The notes under the pieces: generated by a model
What the model saw: only the letters and a program-made list of their open reading frames with translations
Database searches by the model: none
What the model was told of the DNA's origin: nothing
Source: Myxococcales bacterium
GTDB taxonomy: Bacteria; Myxococcota_A; Polyangia; Polyangiales; Polyangiaceae
Length of the DNA: 64,000 nucleotides
Assembly: GCA_025359105.1 (NCBI GenBank)
Contig: JANYHK010000019.1
Span: 1 to 64,000 of the forward strand
Reading direction: 5' to 3'
Made by a program: the position numbers and the translations under genes
Part shown: positions 10,515 to 19,904 of the stretch, piece after piece
Numbering within the stretch: position 1 is the first letter of the stretch
How the letters are laid out: each line of letters opens with the position of its first letter

Positions 10515-10588
10515 GGGCCTATAGCTCAATCGGTCAGAGCCCCCGGCTCATAACCGGGCCGTTCCTGGTTCGAACCCAGGTGGGCCCA
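10515..10588 (+). tRNA. tRNA with CAU anticodon, probably tRNA-Ile2 (lysidine type)
   Basis: A 74-nt cloverleaf folds cleanly: acceptor GGGCCTA/TGGGCCC with one U-G pair, D stem GCTC/GAGC, anticodon stem CCCGG/CCGGG around loop CTCATAA (anticodon CAT), T stem CCTGG/CCAGG with TTCGAAC, and discriminator A. The encoded 3' end is ACC-C, so CCA is added post-transcriptionally. G1-C72 pairing argues against initiator tRNA. The C4-G69 and C5-G68 pairs are the determinants that TilS recognises in E. coli tRNA-Ile2, favouring Ile2 over elongator Met. Confidence 0.92.
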
Positions 10589-10647
10589 CCCGGTTCACCC
10601 TCTCTCTTAAGAAGGCACAAAGACAGCTGCTGCAAGGAGTTCACGTT

Positions 10648-11382
10648 TTGACTATTTCCGAGCAGATCAAGATCTTGGAAGAGCTCGCCGGCATCGACGC
10701 CGAGCTCAAGACGATGGATGAAGAGCTTACGGGCGATCGCTCGACCCTCACGACGCTCAAGGCGAGCCTGAAGAAGCTCGAAGACAAACGCGGCGAGGGC
10801 AAGACCGCGCTCGACGCGAACGAGAAGAACCGTAACGAGTTCATCATCGACGTGCGCACGATGATGCAGCAAGTGGAGCACTCGCGGGACAAGCTCAACC
10901 GGTCCCGCACCGAGCGCGAGTCGAACGCTGCCCAGCGCGAGGTCGAGGAGCTCCGCAAGCTTCTTCGCGATCGCGAGGACGAGATCGGGCGCCTCACCAC
11001 CGAAGGCGATGCCCTGCGGCTTTCGCTGGAGGGGACGCAGGAGGAGATCAAGAAGCTCGAGGCCGAGCTGGGCTCCAACGAAGGGGCGATCACCCAGAAG
11101 CTGGGGAGCGTCGAGTCGCAGCGCGCCCAGCGCCAGAAGGCCCGCGACGAGGTGGCCAAGAAGCTCCCGCCCGTCGTCTACCGCCGCTACGAAACGATCC
11201 GCGGGCGCCGCGGCGTCGGGATCGCCCAGACGAGCGACGGCACCTGCAAGGCCTGCAACATGGCCCTGCCGCCGCAGCTCTATCACCGCCTCCGCAGGGA
11301 GCCGCTGATCGAGCAGTGCCAGTCCTGCCAGCGCCTCATCTACTTCGTGCCGCCGGTCGCGGGGCAAGAGGCGGAGCACTGA
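10648..11382 (+). CDS. Coiled-coil protein with C4 zinc ribbon (CT398-like)
   Basis: A 244-residue protein starting at TTG 10648, supported by AAGGAG at 10634-10639. Residues 1-170 are a long antiparallel coiled coil rich in Glu, Lys and Leu. Residues about 200-235 form a C4 zinc ribbon (CKACNMALPP and CQSCQRLIY). This layout matches the widespread zinc-ribbon family (old name DUF164, CT398 in Chlamydia), suggested to bind nucleic acid or secretion components. It lies 46 bp upstream of the kinase gene and is probably co-transcribed with it. Confidence 0.9.
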   Translation: MTISEQIKILEELAGIDAELKTMDEELTGDRSTLTTLKASLKKLEDKRGEGKTALDANEKNRNEFIIDVRTMMQQVEHSRDKLNRSRTERESNAAQREVEELRKLLRDREDEIGRLTTEGDALRLSLEGTQEEIKKLEAELGSNEGAITQKLGSVESQRAQRQKARDEVAKKLPPVVYRRYETIRGRRGVGIAQTSDGTCKACNMALPPQLYHRLRREPLIEQCQSCQRLIYFVPPVAGQEAEH

Positions 11383-11428
11383 GGCACGTGCCGCTGCGTT
11401 TGGCGAGGACGAGGAGGGGAGTCACCCG

Positions 11429-12784
11429 TTGAAGAGCTGTCCCGCGTGCAAGAGGGTATACCCGGACGACGCGGGCTTCTGTCCGGCGGACGGGACGGGT
11501 CTCATCACCGCGAGCATGGTGCCGGTCGGCTCGAACGAGGACGTGCGCATCGGCGCGCGCCTCGGCGGCCGCTACGAAGTCCGCCGGGTCGTCGCCGACG
11601 GCGGCATGGGCCGGGTGTACGAGGGAATCGACAAGCAAACGAACACGCGGATCGCGATCAAGGTGCTCCACGACGACGTGTCGCGCGATGACGTCGCGGT
11701 CGAGCGGTTCAAGCGGGAGTACGAGCTCTCGGCGTCGCTGCCTCACGACTACATCGTCAACGTGCTCGATTTCCAGCGCGATCCTACGCTGAACGTCTTC
11801 ATGCTCGTGATGGAGTTCCTCGACGGCGAGGAGCTCCGTCTCGTCATCAAGCGCGAGAAGTCGATCCCGCCCGAGCGTGTCCTGCGCATGCTGTCGCAGG
11901 TGGCCATCGGTCTCGACGAAGCGCACGCGAAGAACTTCGTCCACAGGGACCTGAAGCCCGACAACCTGTTCCTCTGCGGCTCGCGCGAAGGGGACTACAC
12001 GAAGATCCTGGATTTCGGCTCGGTCAAGGACAAGAACAAGGACGCGAAGAAGCTGACCGTGCTCGGCACGACGATCGGCTCGCCGTTCTACATGGCGCCC
12101 GAGCAGGCGCAGGGGCTCGACACTCTCGACGCGCGCGCAGACGTGTTCGCGCTCGCGGCGATCACCTACGAGTGCATGACCGGGACGGTCCCCTTCGAGG
12201 GAAACAACGGTCCGTCGATCCTCCTCGCGATCATGACGAAGGAGCCCGAGCCGCCCAGCGAGAAGGCCCGCGCTCGCGGCGCGAAATACCCGGTGCCGCC
12301 GGCCATGGACCACGTGATGGAGGAGGCCCTCGCCAAGAACCCGAACATCCGCACGCGGACCGTCGGGGCCCTCGCCGACGCCGTGGGCAGAGCGTATGGG
12401 CTCGCCGGCGACCACCGCGCGTGGGCCCGGACGCCGCAAGCGGAGCTGCAGCGTCAGCTCGCCGAGTCGCTGCCGCGCGCGATGGCGGCGGCGGCTCCGC
12501 GCGCGCTCGAGGCGGCTGCGGATCCCTTCGCAGCGAAGCCCCCGCAAGATCGCACGATGCAGAGCCCCGGCAACGCGCCGCAGGGTTACGGCGGCGGCGC
12601 GGCGCAGGCCGGACAGAACATGGACCTGGCCTTCCAGGCCGCACGCTCGGCAGAGTACGGGATGGACGACGCCCCCGCCGGCGTCCCCCAAGGCCGCCCA
12701 CCGTGGATCATTCCAGTGGTCGTGGGCGTGGTCGCGCTGTTCGTCGGCGGCGGGCTCGCGATCATCATCGCCCTCGCGAGGTGA
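11429..12784 (+). CDS. Membrane-tethered Ser/Thr protein kinase with N-terminal zinc ribbon
   Basis: A 451-residue Hanks-type kinase. Residues 4-22 form a zinc ribbon (CPACKRVYPDDAGFCPADG). The kinase domain spans about 48-330 with a Gly-rich loop (ADGGMGRVYEG), ATP lysine K78, catalytic HRDLKPDN (172-179), DFG (195-197) and MAPEQ. A Gln/Pro/Ala-rich linker leads to one C-terminal membrane helix (about 425-448), giving a tail-anchored topology with the kinase in the cytoplasm. The TTG start at 11429 is supported by a GAGGAGGGGA ribosome-binding site. Substrates are unknown; FHA proteins such as the one at 370-1749 are plausible partners. Confidence 0.94.
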   Translation: MKSCPACKRVYPDDAGFCPADGTGLITASMVPVGSNEDVRIGARLGGRYEVRRVVADGGMGRVYEGIDKQTNTRIAIKVLHDDVSRDDVAVERFKREYELSASLPHDYIVNVLDFQRDPTLNVFMLVMEFLDGEELRLVIKREKSIPPERVLRMLSQVAIGLDEAHAKNFVHRDLKPDNLFLCGSREGDYTKILDFGSVKDKNKDAKKLTVLGTTIGSPFYMAPEQAQGLDTLDARADVFALAAITYECMTGTVPFEGNNGPSILLAIMTKEPEPPSEKARARGAKYPVPPAMDHVMEEALAKNPNIRTRTVGALADAVGRAYGLAGDHRAWARTPQAELQRQLAESLPRAMAAAAPRALEAAADPFAAKPPQDRTMQSPGNAPQGYGGGAAQAGQNMDLAFQAARSAEYGMDDAPAGVPQGRPPWIIPVVVGVVALFVGGGLAIIIALAR

Positions 12785-12843
12785 TCGTCGCTCTTCCGCG
12801 GCGCCTACGTTGCGTGACGGGGGCCGGGTGGTATGTCTGGGGC

Positions 12844-13935
12844 ATGCGCGCGCGCCGCTGGTCCGTCCCTGCGAGCGCCGCCGCGTGCGCGATCGCGTGG
12901 GCCGGTTGCTCCGCGGGTTCGTCGGGCGGCGAGGTCATCAAGACCGATCAGGCAGCCGCGACGTCCAACGTCGGTTTTTGCCGCTCGACGACGTGCCCGG
13001 CCCCCGCAAACTTCCCGCAGAACGGACTCTGCGAGCCCACCGATTGGCCGCAGCGGTGCGGCGCCGCGAAGACCCGCGACGTGCCGTTGTGGTGGCGGAG
13101 CGGCTGCCTCGGTTGGTCCCTGCAGAAGGATGGCGGAAAGCACCTCTCGTTCGACGAAGCGCTCGCCACGCTCCAGTCGGGCTTCGAAGCCTGGGCGGCG
13201 CGTGCGTGTCCGACGAACGGAAGTGGCGGCTCGCATCCGAGCATCGACGCACGCTACCTCGGGCCCGTCGCGTGCGGGAGCATCGGGTACAACAAGGTCG
13301 TCGCCAACCAGAACGTCATCGTCTTCCGCGACGGCGGCTGGCCCCATGAGGCGAAGACCCCCGACGAGCTCCTCTCCGATGGCACATCGCGCACCATTGC
13401 GCTCACGACGGTGACCTTCGACCCGGAGACCGGTGAGATCTTCGACGCCGACATGGAGCTGAACAGCCAGCAGCACAAGATCATCCCGGTCACCGACACG
13501 ACCGTCCTCGACGAGAACACGTTCGATCTCCAGGCGGTCACGACGCACGAGATCGGCCACATGTTCGGCATCGGCCACGCGCCTTCCAAGGCGAGCGTCA
13601 TGTTCGCGAGCGACGAGGGGCACGATGTCCGCAAGCGAACTATCGGCCTCGAGGACATCGCGGCCATCTGCCACGTCTATCCGCCCGAGGGGACGCGTCC
13701 GGTGGACGTGTCCGTCGCCTCGACCGGGCAGGTCGGGATGACGGCGTGCGATCCGACGCCGCGGCACGGCTTCACCTCCGAGTGCCAGCGTGATCCGCCC
13801 GCGAAGAAGGGCTGCGCGGCGTCGCCCGGTGAGGCCGCCGGCGGCGGGGTGTGGGGCCTAGTCGGCGTGGCCGCGCTTGCGTTGCACCGACGACGGCGCC
13901 GCGGCGGCGGTCATTTGCGTTCGCGTCGCCTTTGA
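12844..13935 (+). CDS. Matrixin-like zinc metalloprotease lipoprotein with MYXO-CTERM-like tail
   Basis: A 363-residue exported protein with a signal peptide ending near lipobox WAGC. The catalytic zinc motif HEIGHMFGIGH is at 235-245 with the Met-turn SVM at 251-253, as in metzincins. The conserved block EIFDADMELN lies before it. The C-terminus has a Cys, a Gly-rich hydrophobic helix and an Arg-rich tail, the MYXO-CTERM sorting layout of Myxococcota surface proteins. It is a paralogue of the protein at 58557-59486 (shared CRSTTC, FDAD and zinc motif). The last 25 bp overlap the convergent vWA gene. Confidence 0.9.
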   Translation: MRARRWSVPASAAACAIAWAGCSAGSSGGEVIKTDQAAATSNVGFCRSTTCPAPANFPQNGLCEPTDWPQRCGAAKTRDVPLWWRSGCLGWSLQKDGGKHLSFDEALATLQSGFEAWAARACPTNGSGGSHPSIDARYLGPVACGSIGYNKVVANQNVIVFRDGGWPHEAKTPDELLSDGTSRTIALTTVTFDPETGEIFDADMELNSQQHKIIPVTDTTVLDENTFDLQAVTTHEIGHMFGIGHAPSKASVMFASDEGHDVRKRTIGLEDIAAICHVYPPEGTRPVDVSVASTGQVGMTACDPTPRHGFTSECQRDPPAKKGCAASPGEAAGGGVWGLVGVAALALHRRRRRGGGHLRSRRL

Positions 13936-16900
13936 GCGAGGCGCTCGGCGGCGGTCAGCGGCCGCTCTCCTGCAGGGGTGGCGGCGCTCGCTCCGGCAGC
14001 GCCGGGAGGTGGCGCGGCGAGCGGTACGATTGGGGGCGGCCCGGGCGGAGGCCCGCCGGGCGGAGGCGCGCCGGGCGGAGGCGCGCCGGGAGGCGCGTAC
14101 CCGAAGATGTTGGGACCGGCGTTCGGTGTCGCCGCGGCGGCGCGCTTGCGACCGAGGAGCGTTGCGTTGGTGCGCGCCTGGTCCTCCGCGCGGACCCGCG
14201 CACTGGCCAGCTCGCTCTCGCGCGCTGCGCGGCGCTCTTCCGGGGCGCGCGCTGCAGCGGCGCGCGCGCGTGACGCCGCGGAGGCGAGGAACGACGGCGT
14301 CCCCAGCCTGCGCGCCGCGACCCCCGCGAGCATCGCCAGCGCGGCCGCGAGCACGAGCAGCGAGCCCATCTTGGTGTATGCGAAGCGCCGCGACGCGCGA
14401 TCGTCGTAGATGCCTGCGAGTGTGTCGCGCACCTTGCCGCCGGTCATCTGCGCAATGCGCGACAAGAGGACGCGATCGCTCCCCGTCGGCCGCAGCTCCT
14501 CGCCCGCGCTGAGGACGGCGCCGGTCGTTCCTACGCCGTCGCCGGTCACCTCGTCTTTCGCGGCCGCCACGTAGGTCCCCGGGCGCGATAGCGGCACCGT
14601 CGCGGCGTAGCGACCGGCACCTACCGCCTCGAGGGGCACGTCGCGCGAGAACCCGTCGGGTCCTGCGACGTGGACGGTGAGCCGTCGGAACGTCTGCGCG
14701 CGCCCGTCGTCGCCGACGACGTCCGCGCGCACCGAGAGCACGCCTCCCTGCGCGTCGGCCTCCAGGCGCACGCGTGGGTCGTCGCTTCGCCGCGCCGTGT
14801 CGCGCCCCAGTTGCCCCATCAGCTTCATCGCGCCAGGCCATCCCAGCCAGCCGGCGCCCCAGCGATCCTTGAAGTCGCTCGTGAACGCGGCGCTGCGCCC
14901 GATGCCGACCGACCACGTCGCCATCAGCGGATCGCCCTCGGGCCCGCCGAGGAGGACGGTCGCGCGCGGTTTCGGCACCGCCACGACGTAGCCCTTCAGC
15001 TCCGGCGCCTTGCTGAAGTCCACCGCCCGCGTGGGCTCTCCCGGCGCGCCGAGGCTCACCTTGAACGGCACCTCGTGGATGGCGCTCCGCGCGGCCAGGA
15101 TCGTCTCCTGCGTGAAGACGGCGGGGAGCTTGGTGGCGTCGTCGATGAGGTAGAACCGGCCGCCGCCGAGCTTGGAGAGCACCTCGAGCTCCGGCGTGTC
15201 GCTCCCGCGGCCGAGCGAGATGACGCTGGTGGTGATGCCCCGCTTCATCGCTTCGCCGACGTAGACGCGGCAGCCGGCGAGCTGCTCGGCATCGGCGCCG
15301 TCGGCGAAGAGCAGCAGGTGCTTCAGGTTGACCGTCTCCTTCTCGAGCGCCGCGTAGCCGGCCTTCAGCGCAATGTCGGTGTAGATGCCGCCGCCGCCGA
15401 CCGCCACCGCGCGGATCTTCTTACCGATGTCGGCCGCGTCGTTCACCGGGCCGAGCGGGACGGTCCAGGCGACGCGATCGTCCACGTGCTCGACGCCGAG
15501 GCGATCGCCAGGGCCGAGCAGCGACGCGCTCTTCGCCGCCGCCTCGTTGGCGAGCGCGAGCTTGGTCTGGCCGCCGACCGTTGCCGACATCGAGCCGGAG
15601 TAGTCGATCGCGATCACCTCGGCGAGGGAGGCGCGGCGCTTCTCCTTCTTGAGATCGAAGGCGAGGGGGCTCACCTCCTCGATGGGCGTGCGCGCGTAGC
15701 CGCCGGGGCCCATGGAGCGATCGCCGCCCATGAGGAGCAGGCCGCCGCCCAGGTCGCGGGCGTAGCTCGCGAGGGCGTCGAGCTGCACCGTGGCGAGATC
15801 GCTGGCGCGCACGTCGCTGAGGACGACGAGGTCGAACCCGGCGAGGCCGCCGACGTCGGAGGGGACGCCGCTGGTACTGCGTTCTTCCGTCAGAAAGCCG
15901 CTGGTCTGGAGCGCCTTCGCGAGCGGCGCCCCCTTGCCTGGGTCCCCCTCGAGCACGAGCGCCAGCGCCGGGCCCCGGACCCGCACGAAGGCGCTGCCCG
16001 CGTTGTCCTCGGGGGCGCCGTCGGCCGCCGGATCGAGGGCGGTGATCTCGACATCGTAGCGATGGAGCCCCGGCGAGGCGGCGGTCTCGCGCACGCGGAG
16101 CACGTCCTCGCCGGCCTGGATCTTCGCGCGTGCCACGTGGAGCAGCTCGCCGTCACGCTTCACGCGGACCTCCACGTCGGTCGCGACGGCGCTGCTCGTC
16201 ACCACGCGCAGGTCGAGCGCCTCGCCCTCGTCGGCGCGGGTCGGAGCGCGCACCGAAACGACGCGCACGTCGGGCACCACCTTCTGCTCGAGCATGACGA
16301 CATCGATGGGGACGTCGGCTGCGACCGCCGTGGCCGCGGCGGCGAGGGCGTCGCCGCGTGTCTGCACGCCGTCGGTCACGAGGACGATCCGCCCGGCGGT
16401 GTCGGCGGGCAGCTCGGCGAGCGCGCGGCGGATCGCTGCCTCGAGATCCGTCCCGTCGCGCCCGACCTCGATGCGCTGGGGCGGCGGCAGGTCCGACTGG
16501 GGCCGCGGCGGGTCCTCGGTCGCGGCCTCGGCGCCGAAGACCACGGTGCCGATGCGATCGTCGGCGTGCATTCCGCGCTCGGCCACCTTGAGCTCGGCCC
16601 GCACGCGCGCGTCGGCCCCTGGCACCATGTCGATCGACCGCGAGCGATCGACGGCGACGAGGATCGTCAGGCGATCGAGCGGCCGGCCCAGCTCCGGCTC
16701 GGCGGCGGCGAGGCACGCGCCGAGGACGCCGAGCGAGGCGAGCACGACCACCGCGGCGCGGCGCGCCCGGCTCATGCGCGCGGGGAGCATCGTGAACCGC
16801 CACGCGAGCCAGGCGCCCGCCGCCGCCGTGAACACGAGCGCGCGCGGCTCGCCGAAGCGCACGTACGTCTCCTTCACGAGCTCGGCGTGAACGAGCCCCT

Positions 16901-17084
16901 CGTAGACGAGGGGCGCGATGCCGGCGAGCGCGACGGCGCCGCTGGCGAACCCGGGATGCCCGCGCCGTCGTGCGCGGACCAGGAGCACGAGGGTAACGAG
17001 CGCGAGCGCGAGCGCGCCCGCGAGGTAGATGAGGCGCGCGAGCGGGGGCAGGGCAGGCAGGGCGGGCATCGTCGGTAGGGTCAT
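13911..17084 (-). CDS. Large membrane protein with two vWA domains and a GATase-like domain
   Basis: A 1057-residue protein ending the eight-gene leftward block. N-terminal membrane helices (about residues 15-35, 40-65, 100-120) precede a first vWA domain with MIDAS-like DRSRSID. A beta-rich linker and a GATase-like segment (GFDLVVLSDV...LGGGLLLMGG) follow, then a second vWA domain with a canonical MIDAS, IDYSGSMSA. A further helix near residue 950 leads to an Ala-rich, then Pro/Gly-rich cytoplasmic tail. vWA domains bind partners through Mg2+ and often act as adaptors for MoxR ATPases. ATG 17084 overlaps the upstream stop (ATGA at 17081-17084). Confidence 0.9.
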   Translation of the reverse strand: MTLPTMPALPALPPLARLIYLAGALALALVTLVLLVRARRRGHPGFASGAVALAGIAPLVYEGLVHAELVKETYVRFGEPRALVFTAAAGAWLAWRFTMLPARMSRARRAAVVVLASLGVLGACLAAAEPELGRPLDRLTILVAVDRSRSIDMVPGADARVRAELKVAERGMHADDRIGTVVFGAEAATEDPPRPQSDLPPPQRIEVGRDGTDLEAAIRRALAELPADTAGRIVLVTDGVQTRGDALAAAATAVAADVPIDVVMLEQKVVPDVRVVSVRAPTRADEGEALDLRVVTSSAVATDVEVRVKRDGELLHVARAKIQAGEDVLRVRETAASPGLHRYDVEITALDPAADGAPEDNAGSAFVRVRGPALALVLEGDPGKGAPLAKALQTSGFLTEERSTSGVPSDVGGLAGFDLVVLSDVRASDLATVQLDALASYARDLGGGLLLMGGDRSMGPGGYARTPIEEVSPLAFDLKKEKRRASLAEVIAIDYSGSMSATVGGQTKLALANEAAAKSASLLGPGDRLGVEHVDDRVAWTVPLGPVNDAADIGKKIRAVAVGGGGIYTDIALKAGYAALEKETVNLKHLLLFADGADAEQLAGCRVYVGEAMKRGITTSVISLGRGSDTPELEVLSKLGGGRFYLIDDATKLPAVFTQETILAARSAIHEVPFKVSLGAPGEPTRAVDFSKAPELKGYVVAVPKPRATVLLGGPEGDPLMATWSVGIGRSAAFTSDFKDRWGAGWLGWPGAMKLMGQLGRDTARRSDDPRVRLEADAQGGVLSVRADVVGDDGRAQTFRRLTVHVAGPDGFSRDVPLEAVGAGRYAATVPLSRPGTYVAAAKDEVTGDGVGTTGAVLSAGEELRPTGSDRVLLSRIAQMTGGKVRDTLAGIYDDRASRRFAYTKMGSLLVLAAALAMLAGVAARRLGTPSFLASAASRARAAAARAPEERRAARESELASARVRAEDQARTNATLLGRKRAAAATPNAGPNIFGYAPPGAPPPGAPPPGGPPPGPPPIVPLAAPPPGAAGASAATPAGERPLTAAERLAQRRRERK

Positions 17085-19030
17085 GCGCGCGCCCCGACCT
17101 TGGCTCCCACCTTCACGGGCGACGGCGCCTTCACGCGCCGGGTGAGCCACCATACATCGAGGGCCAGCACCAGCGCGGCGAACAAGGCGAGCCACGGCGC
17201 CCACTCGCGATGCGCATCGGGTGCGCGCGTCGCTGTGAAGGTGCCGGCCGTCGCGTCAATCGCGATGGGCCGCGGGCGCACGTCGCTCTCCTTGTCGCTC
17301 GTGAGGTTCGCGGGGATGAGCACGGAACCGACGCGCGGCGCGCTCCAGCGCACCTTGTACAGCCCGGCGTGGGCGGTCGCGGGGACGATGGCGAAGCCGC
17401 CCTTCGCCGGCAGCTCGCGCTCAGGCATCCCGGGCCCTTCGACCTTCACCGACGTGACGCCAGCAGGGACGGCCACGCGCAGCGGATCGCCGGTACTCAC
17501 CGGTCCCGCGGCACCCTGGGCGCGGTGCACGCGCGCTTGCTCGACCATGTTCCGCGCGAAGAGCACGAACGACGCCTTGAGCGGCCAATCGCTGTCGCCG
17601 ACGTCGAAGCCCACGATCGTCCCGCTGCGACCGGGGATAGAGGCGTCGGCGATGAGCGTGATCTTGCCGGCGCGCAGGAGCGCTCCGGTGGCGCCCAGCG
17701 CACCGAGCCCGCGTCCGCGCGCGACGTGCACGCCGTCCATGGTGAGGAAGCGAAGCCGCGGATCCCCCGCTTCCCACGACGTGATCTGCGGCTGCTCGAC
17801 GACGGGGCCGACGTCGAGCCCGAGGCACCGGCCTTCCGGCGGGGCCACGATGACGACGTCGTGGCCGGGCACCTCGGCCGGGCAGGCCCCTTCGACGAGC
17901 ACGAGCGCGTCGGGATCGACGTTCACGGTCGCGAGCTGGTCGACGGTGATGCGCTGCAGGGAGACGTTGGGGTCGGCGTCGAGCGCGCGCGACATCCATG
18001 AGTACGGGGCCCGGGACGCCAGCGTGACCGGCATGCGCTGCCCGGCCGGCACGCGTCCGTACGCGACGTCGTCGACGGGGAGGGCATCGCCCGGCGAGAG
18101 TTGCGCGAGGAGGCCCGCGCCACGATCGAGGACGCTGGGCTCGAACGTCAGCACGACCGGGAGCTTCTCGCCAGGCGCGACGAGCACCCGGCGCGACGCG
18201 ACCGGCTCGGACTTGCCGTCGATGGCCAAGGTGACGAAGACATCGCGCGGCTTCGTCCCGAAGCTCTGCACCATCACGAAGACCTGCGCCTGCTCGCGCT
18301 TGGTGATCGGATCGACGCCTGCGCGCACGTCCATGCGCACGATGGCCGCGTTCTCCTGGGCATCCCCGACCGTGCGCACGTCGGTCGGGATCCCTGCGGC
18401 GGCGAGCGGGGCGACGCGGGCCAGCGCGCCGTCGGTGAGGACGACGATGCGCCGTGACCCGCCCAGCCCGCGGAGGCGATCGGCCGCGAGGGCGACAGCG
18501 GCGCCGAGGTCGCCCTCCACGTCCTGCGGCGCGAGCTGCTCGATCGCCGCGCGCAGGTGCTTGGCGTCGCGCTCGAGCGGCGTGGCGAGGCGTGCGTCGC
18601 GCGCCGCTTCGATGACGAGCGCGTCCGAGCCGGGCGACAGCGCGGTCGTAACTTCGATGGCCGCCCGCTTTGCCTCGTCCAGGCGTGTGCCCGCGGCGGC
18701 ACCCGAGCCCACGCGCGTCCCCATCGACGCGCTCGTGTCGACGACGATCGCGACATGGTCACCCTGCACCCGCCCGCCGCGCTGCGCCGGTCGCGACAGC
18801 GCGAACGCGAGCGCAAGGAGCGCGAGGATCTGCAGGAGCAGCGGGAGCTCGGCGACGAGCCGCTTGAACGGGTGCTTCGCCATCAGATCGCGCTTGGCCG
18901 CCTGCCACAGCCACGTCGACGGCACGCGCACCCGCACGCGCCTGATCTTGAGGATGTAGAGGAGCACTAGCGGTCCGAGCCCCGCGAGCAGCCACAACCC
19001 TGGCCGGTTCAAGAGCTCGAGGGCACCCAT
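17081..19030 (-). CDS. BatA-like vWA-domain membrane protein
   Basis: A 649-residue protein. The N-terminus carries the BatA/aerotolerance-type pair of membrane helices (about 10-28 and 60-80) with basic loops, then a vWA domain from about residue 93 with the MIDAS IVVDTSASMG. A long beta-rich, Gly/Pro-containing region follows and a C-terminal helix at about 615-635. The long middle region resembles the exported part of its downstream neighbour. It starts 1 bp after the stop of the DUF58 gene. The association with DUF58 and MoxR matches the classic MoxR-DUF58-vWA set. Confidence 0.92.
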   Translation of the reverse strand: MGALELLNRPGLWLLAGLGPLVLLYILKIRRVRVRVPSTWLWQAAKRDLMAKHPFKRLVAELPLLLQILALLALAFALSRPAQRGGRVQGDHVAIVVDTSASMGTRVGSGAAAGTRLDEAKRAAIEVTTALSPGSDALVIEAARDARLATPLERDAKHLRAAIEQLAPQDVEGDLGAAVALAADRLRGLGGSRRIVVLTDGALARVAPLAAAGIPTDVRTVGDAQENAAIVRMDVRAGVDPITKREQAQVFVMVQSFGTKPRDVFVTLAIDGKSEPVASRRVLVAPGEKLPVVLTFEPSVLDRGAGLLAQLSPGDALPVDDVAYGRVPAGQRMPVTLASRAPYSWMSRALDADPNVSLQRITVDQLATVNVDPDALVLVEGACPAEVPGHDVVIVAPPEGRCLGLDVGPVVEQPQITSWEAGDPRLRFLTMDGVHVARGRGLGALGATGALLRAGKITLIADASIPGRSGTIVGFDVGDSDWPLKASFVLFARNMVEQARVHRAQGAAGPVSTGDPLRVAVPAGVTSVKVEGPGMPERELPAKGGFAIVPATAHAGLYKVRWSAPRVGSVLIPANLTSDKESDVRPRPIAIDATAGTFTATRAPDAHREWAPWLALFAALVLALDVWWLTRRVKAPSPVKVGAKVGARA

Positions 19031-19031
19031 C

Positions 19032-19904
19032 TCAGTCCACCGCGCGGCCGACGAAGCGCCGGATCACGCCGACGCTCGGCTCCGTGGTCGTGGCGCGGAC
19101 GTACGGCGCGCCATGTCGCTTGGCCAGCGCGCGGAGCCCGAAGATGAGCGCGTTTAGCCGCTCGGTGTAGGCCGCGATCGCCGTGGCGTCCAGCGTAACC
19201 TCGACGACCGCTCCGGTCTCGGCGTCCTCGAAGGCGACGTCGCCGTCGTAGGGCGGGTGCAGCTCTTCCTCGCTGAGCACCTGCACGAGCGCCACGTCGT
19301 GTCCGGCCGCCGCGGCGCGCCCGATGGCGAGGTCGAACGGCCCCGGATCGAGAAAATCGCTCAGCACGACGAGCATCCCCGGCCGCGGGGCGCGCTGGAC
19401 GATCGCGTCGATGGCGCGCGTCAGATCCGTGCCGCCGCGCGCCTGCATCGCCTCGAGATCACGCAGGAGCTTGGGCAACGCCGACTTGCCCCGCGCCGGC
19501 GCCCCGATGCGCGAGAGGCCCTCGCCCGCGACGATGACCTGCGCCCGCTCGCTGCCTGCCAGCGCCATGTACCCGACGGCCGCCGCGAGCCGTCGCGCGG
19601 TGTCGAGCTTGGTCGGCGTGCCGGCCTCGAGCGACGCGCTCGCGTCGATCACGAGCCGCACGATGACGTCCTCTTCGGTGCGGAACGTCTTCAGCACCGG
19701 CTCGCCGGTGCGCGCGAACGCCAGCCAATCCATGCGCCGGAGATCGTCCCCCGCGGTGTAGGCGCGGTGCTCCAGGAACTCCGCGCTCCCGCCCCTGCGC
19801 TTTCCGACGTGCTCCCCGCCGCCCCCCGAACGCGCGCGGATGTGCATGCGGCGCCGCAGCGCCTCGAGCTCGCGCAGGAAGCCCGGCTCGATCAGCGCCG
19901 TCAT
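19032..19904 (-). CDS. DUF58 domain protein
   Basis: A 290-residue soluble protein with the DUF58 hallmark: RAYTAGDDLRRMDWLAFART, then a Phe-Arg-Thr-Glu-Glu-Asp segment running into a vWA-like fold (IDASASLE). DUF58 proteins are encoded beside MoxR ATPases and are thought to recruit their clients. The ATG at 19904 overlaps the permease stop by 4 bp (ATGA). Unlike many DUF58 proteins it lacks N-terminal membrane helices. The biochemical role of the family is not established. Confidence 0.93.
   Translation of the reverse strand: MTALIEPGFLRELEALRRRMHIRARSGGGGEHVGKRRGGSAEFLEHRAYTAGDDLRRMDWLAFARTGEPVLKTFRTEEDVIVRLVIDASASLEAGTPTKLDTARRLAAAVGYMALAGSERAQVIVAGEGLSRIGAPARGKSALPKLLRDLEAMQARGGTDLTRAIDAIVQRAPRPGMLVVLSDFLDPGPFDLAIGRAAAAGHDVALVQVLSEEELHPPYDGDVAFEDAETGAVVEVTLDATAIAAYTERLNALIFGLRALAKRHGAPYVRATTTEPSVGVIRRFVGRAVD

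Noticed and set aside
14670-17078. 802-codon plus-strand frame
   Set aside because: Antisense of the double-vWA gene, whose vWA MIDAS motifs and coupled start confirm the minus strand.
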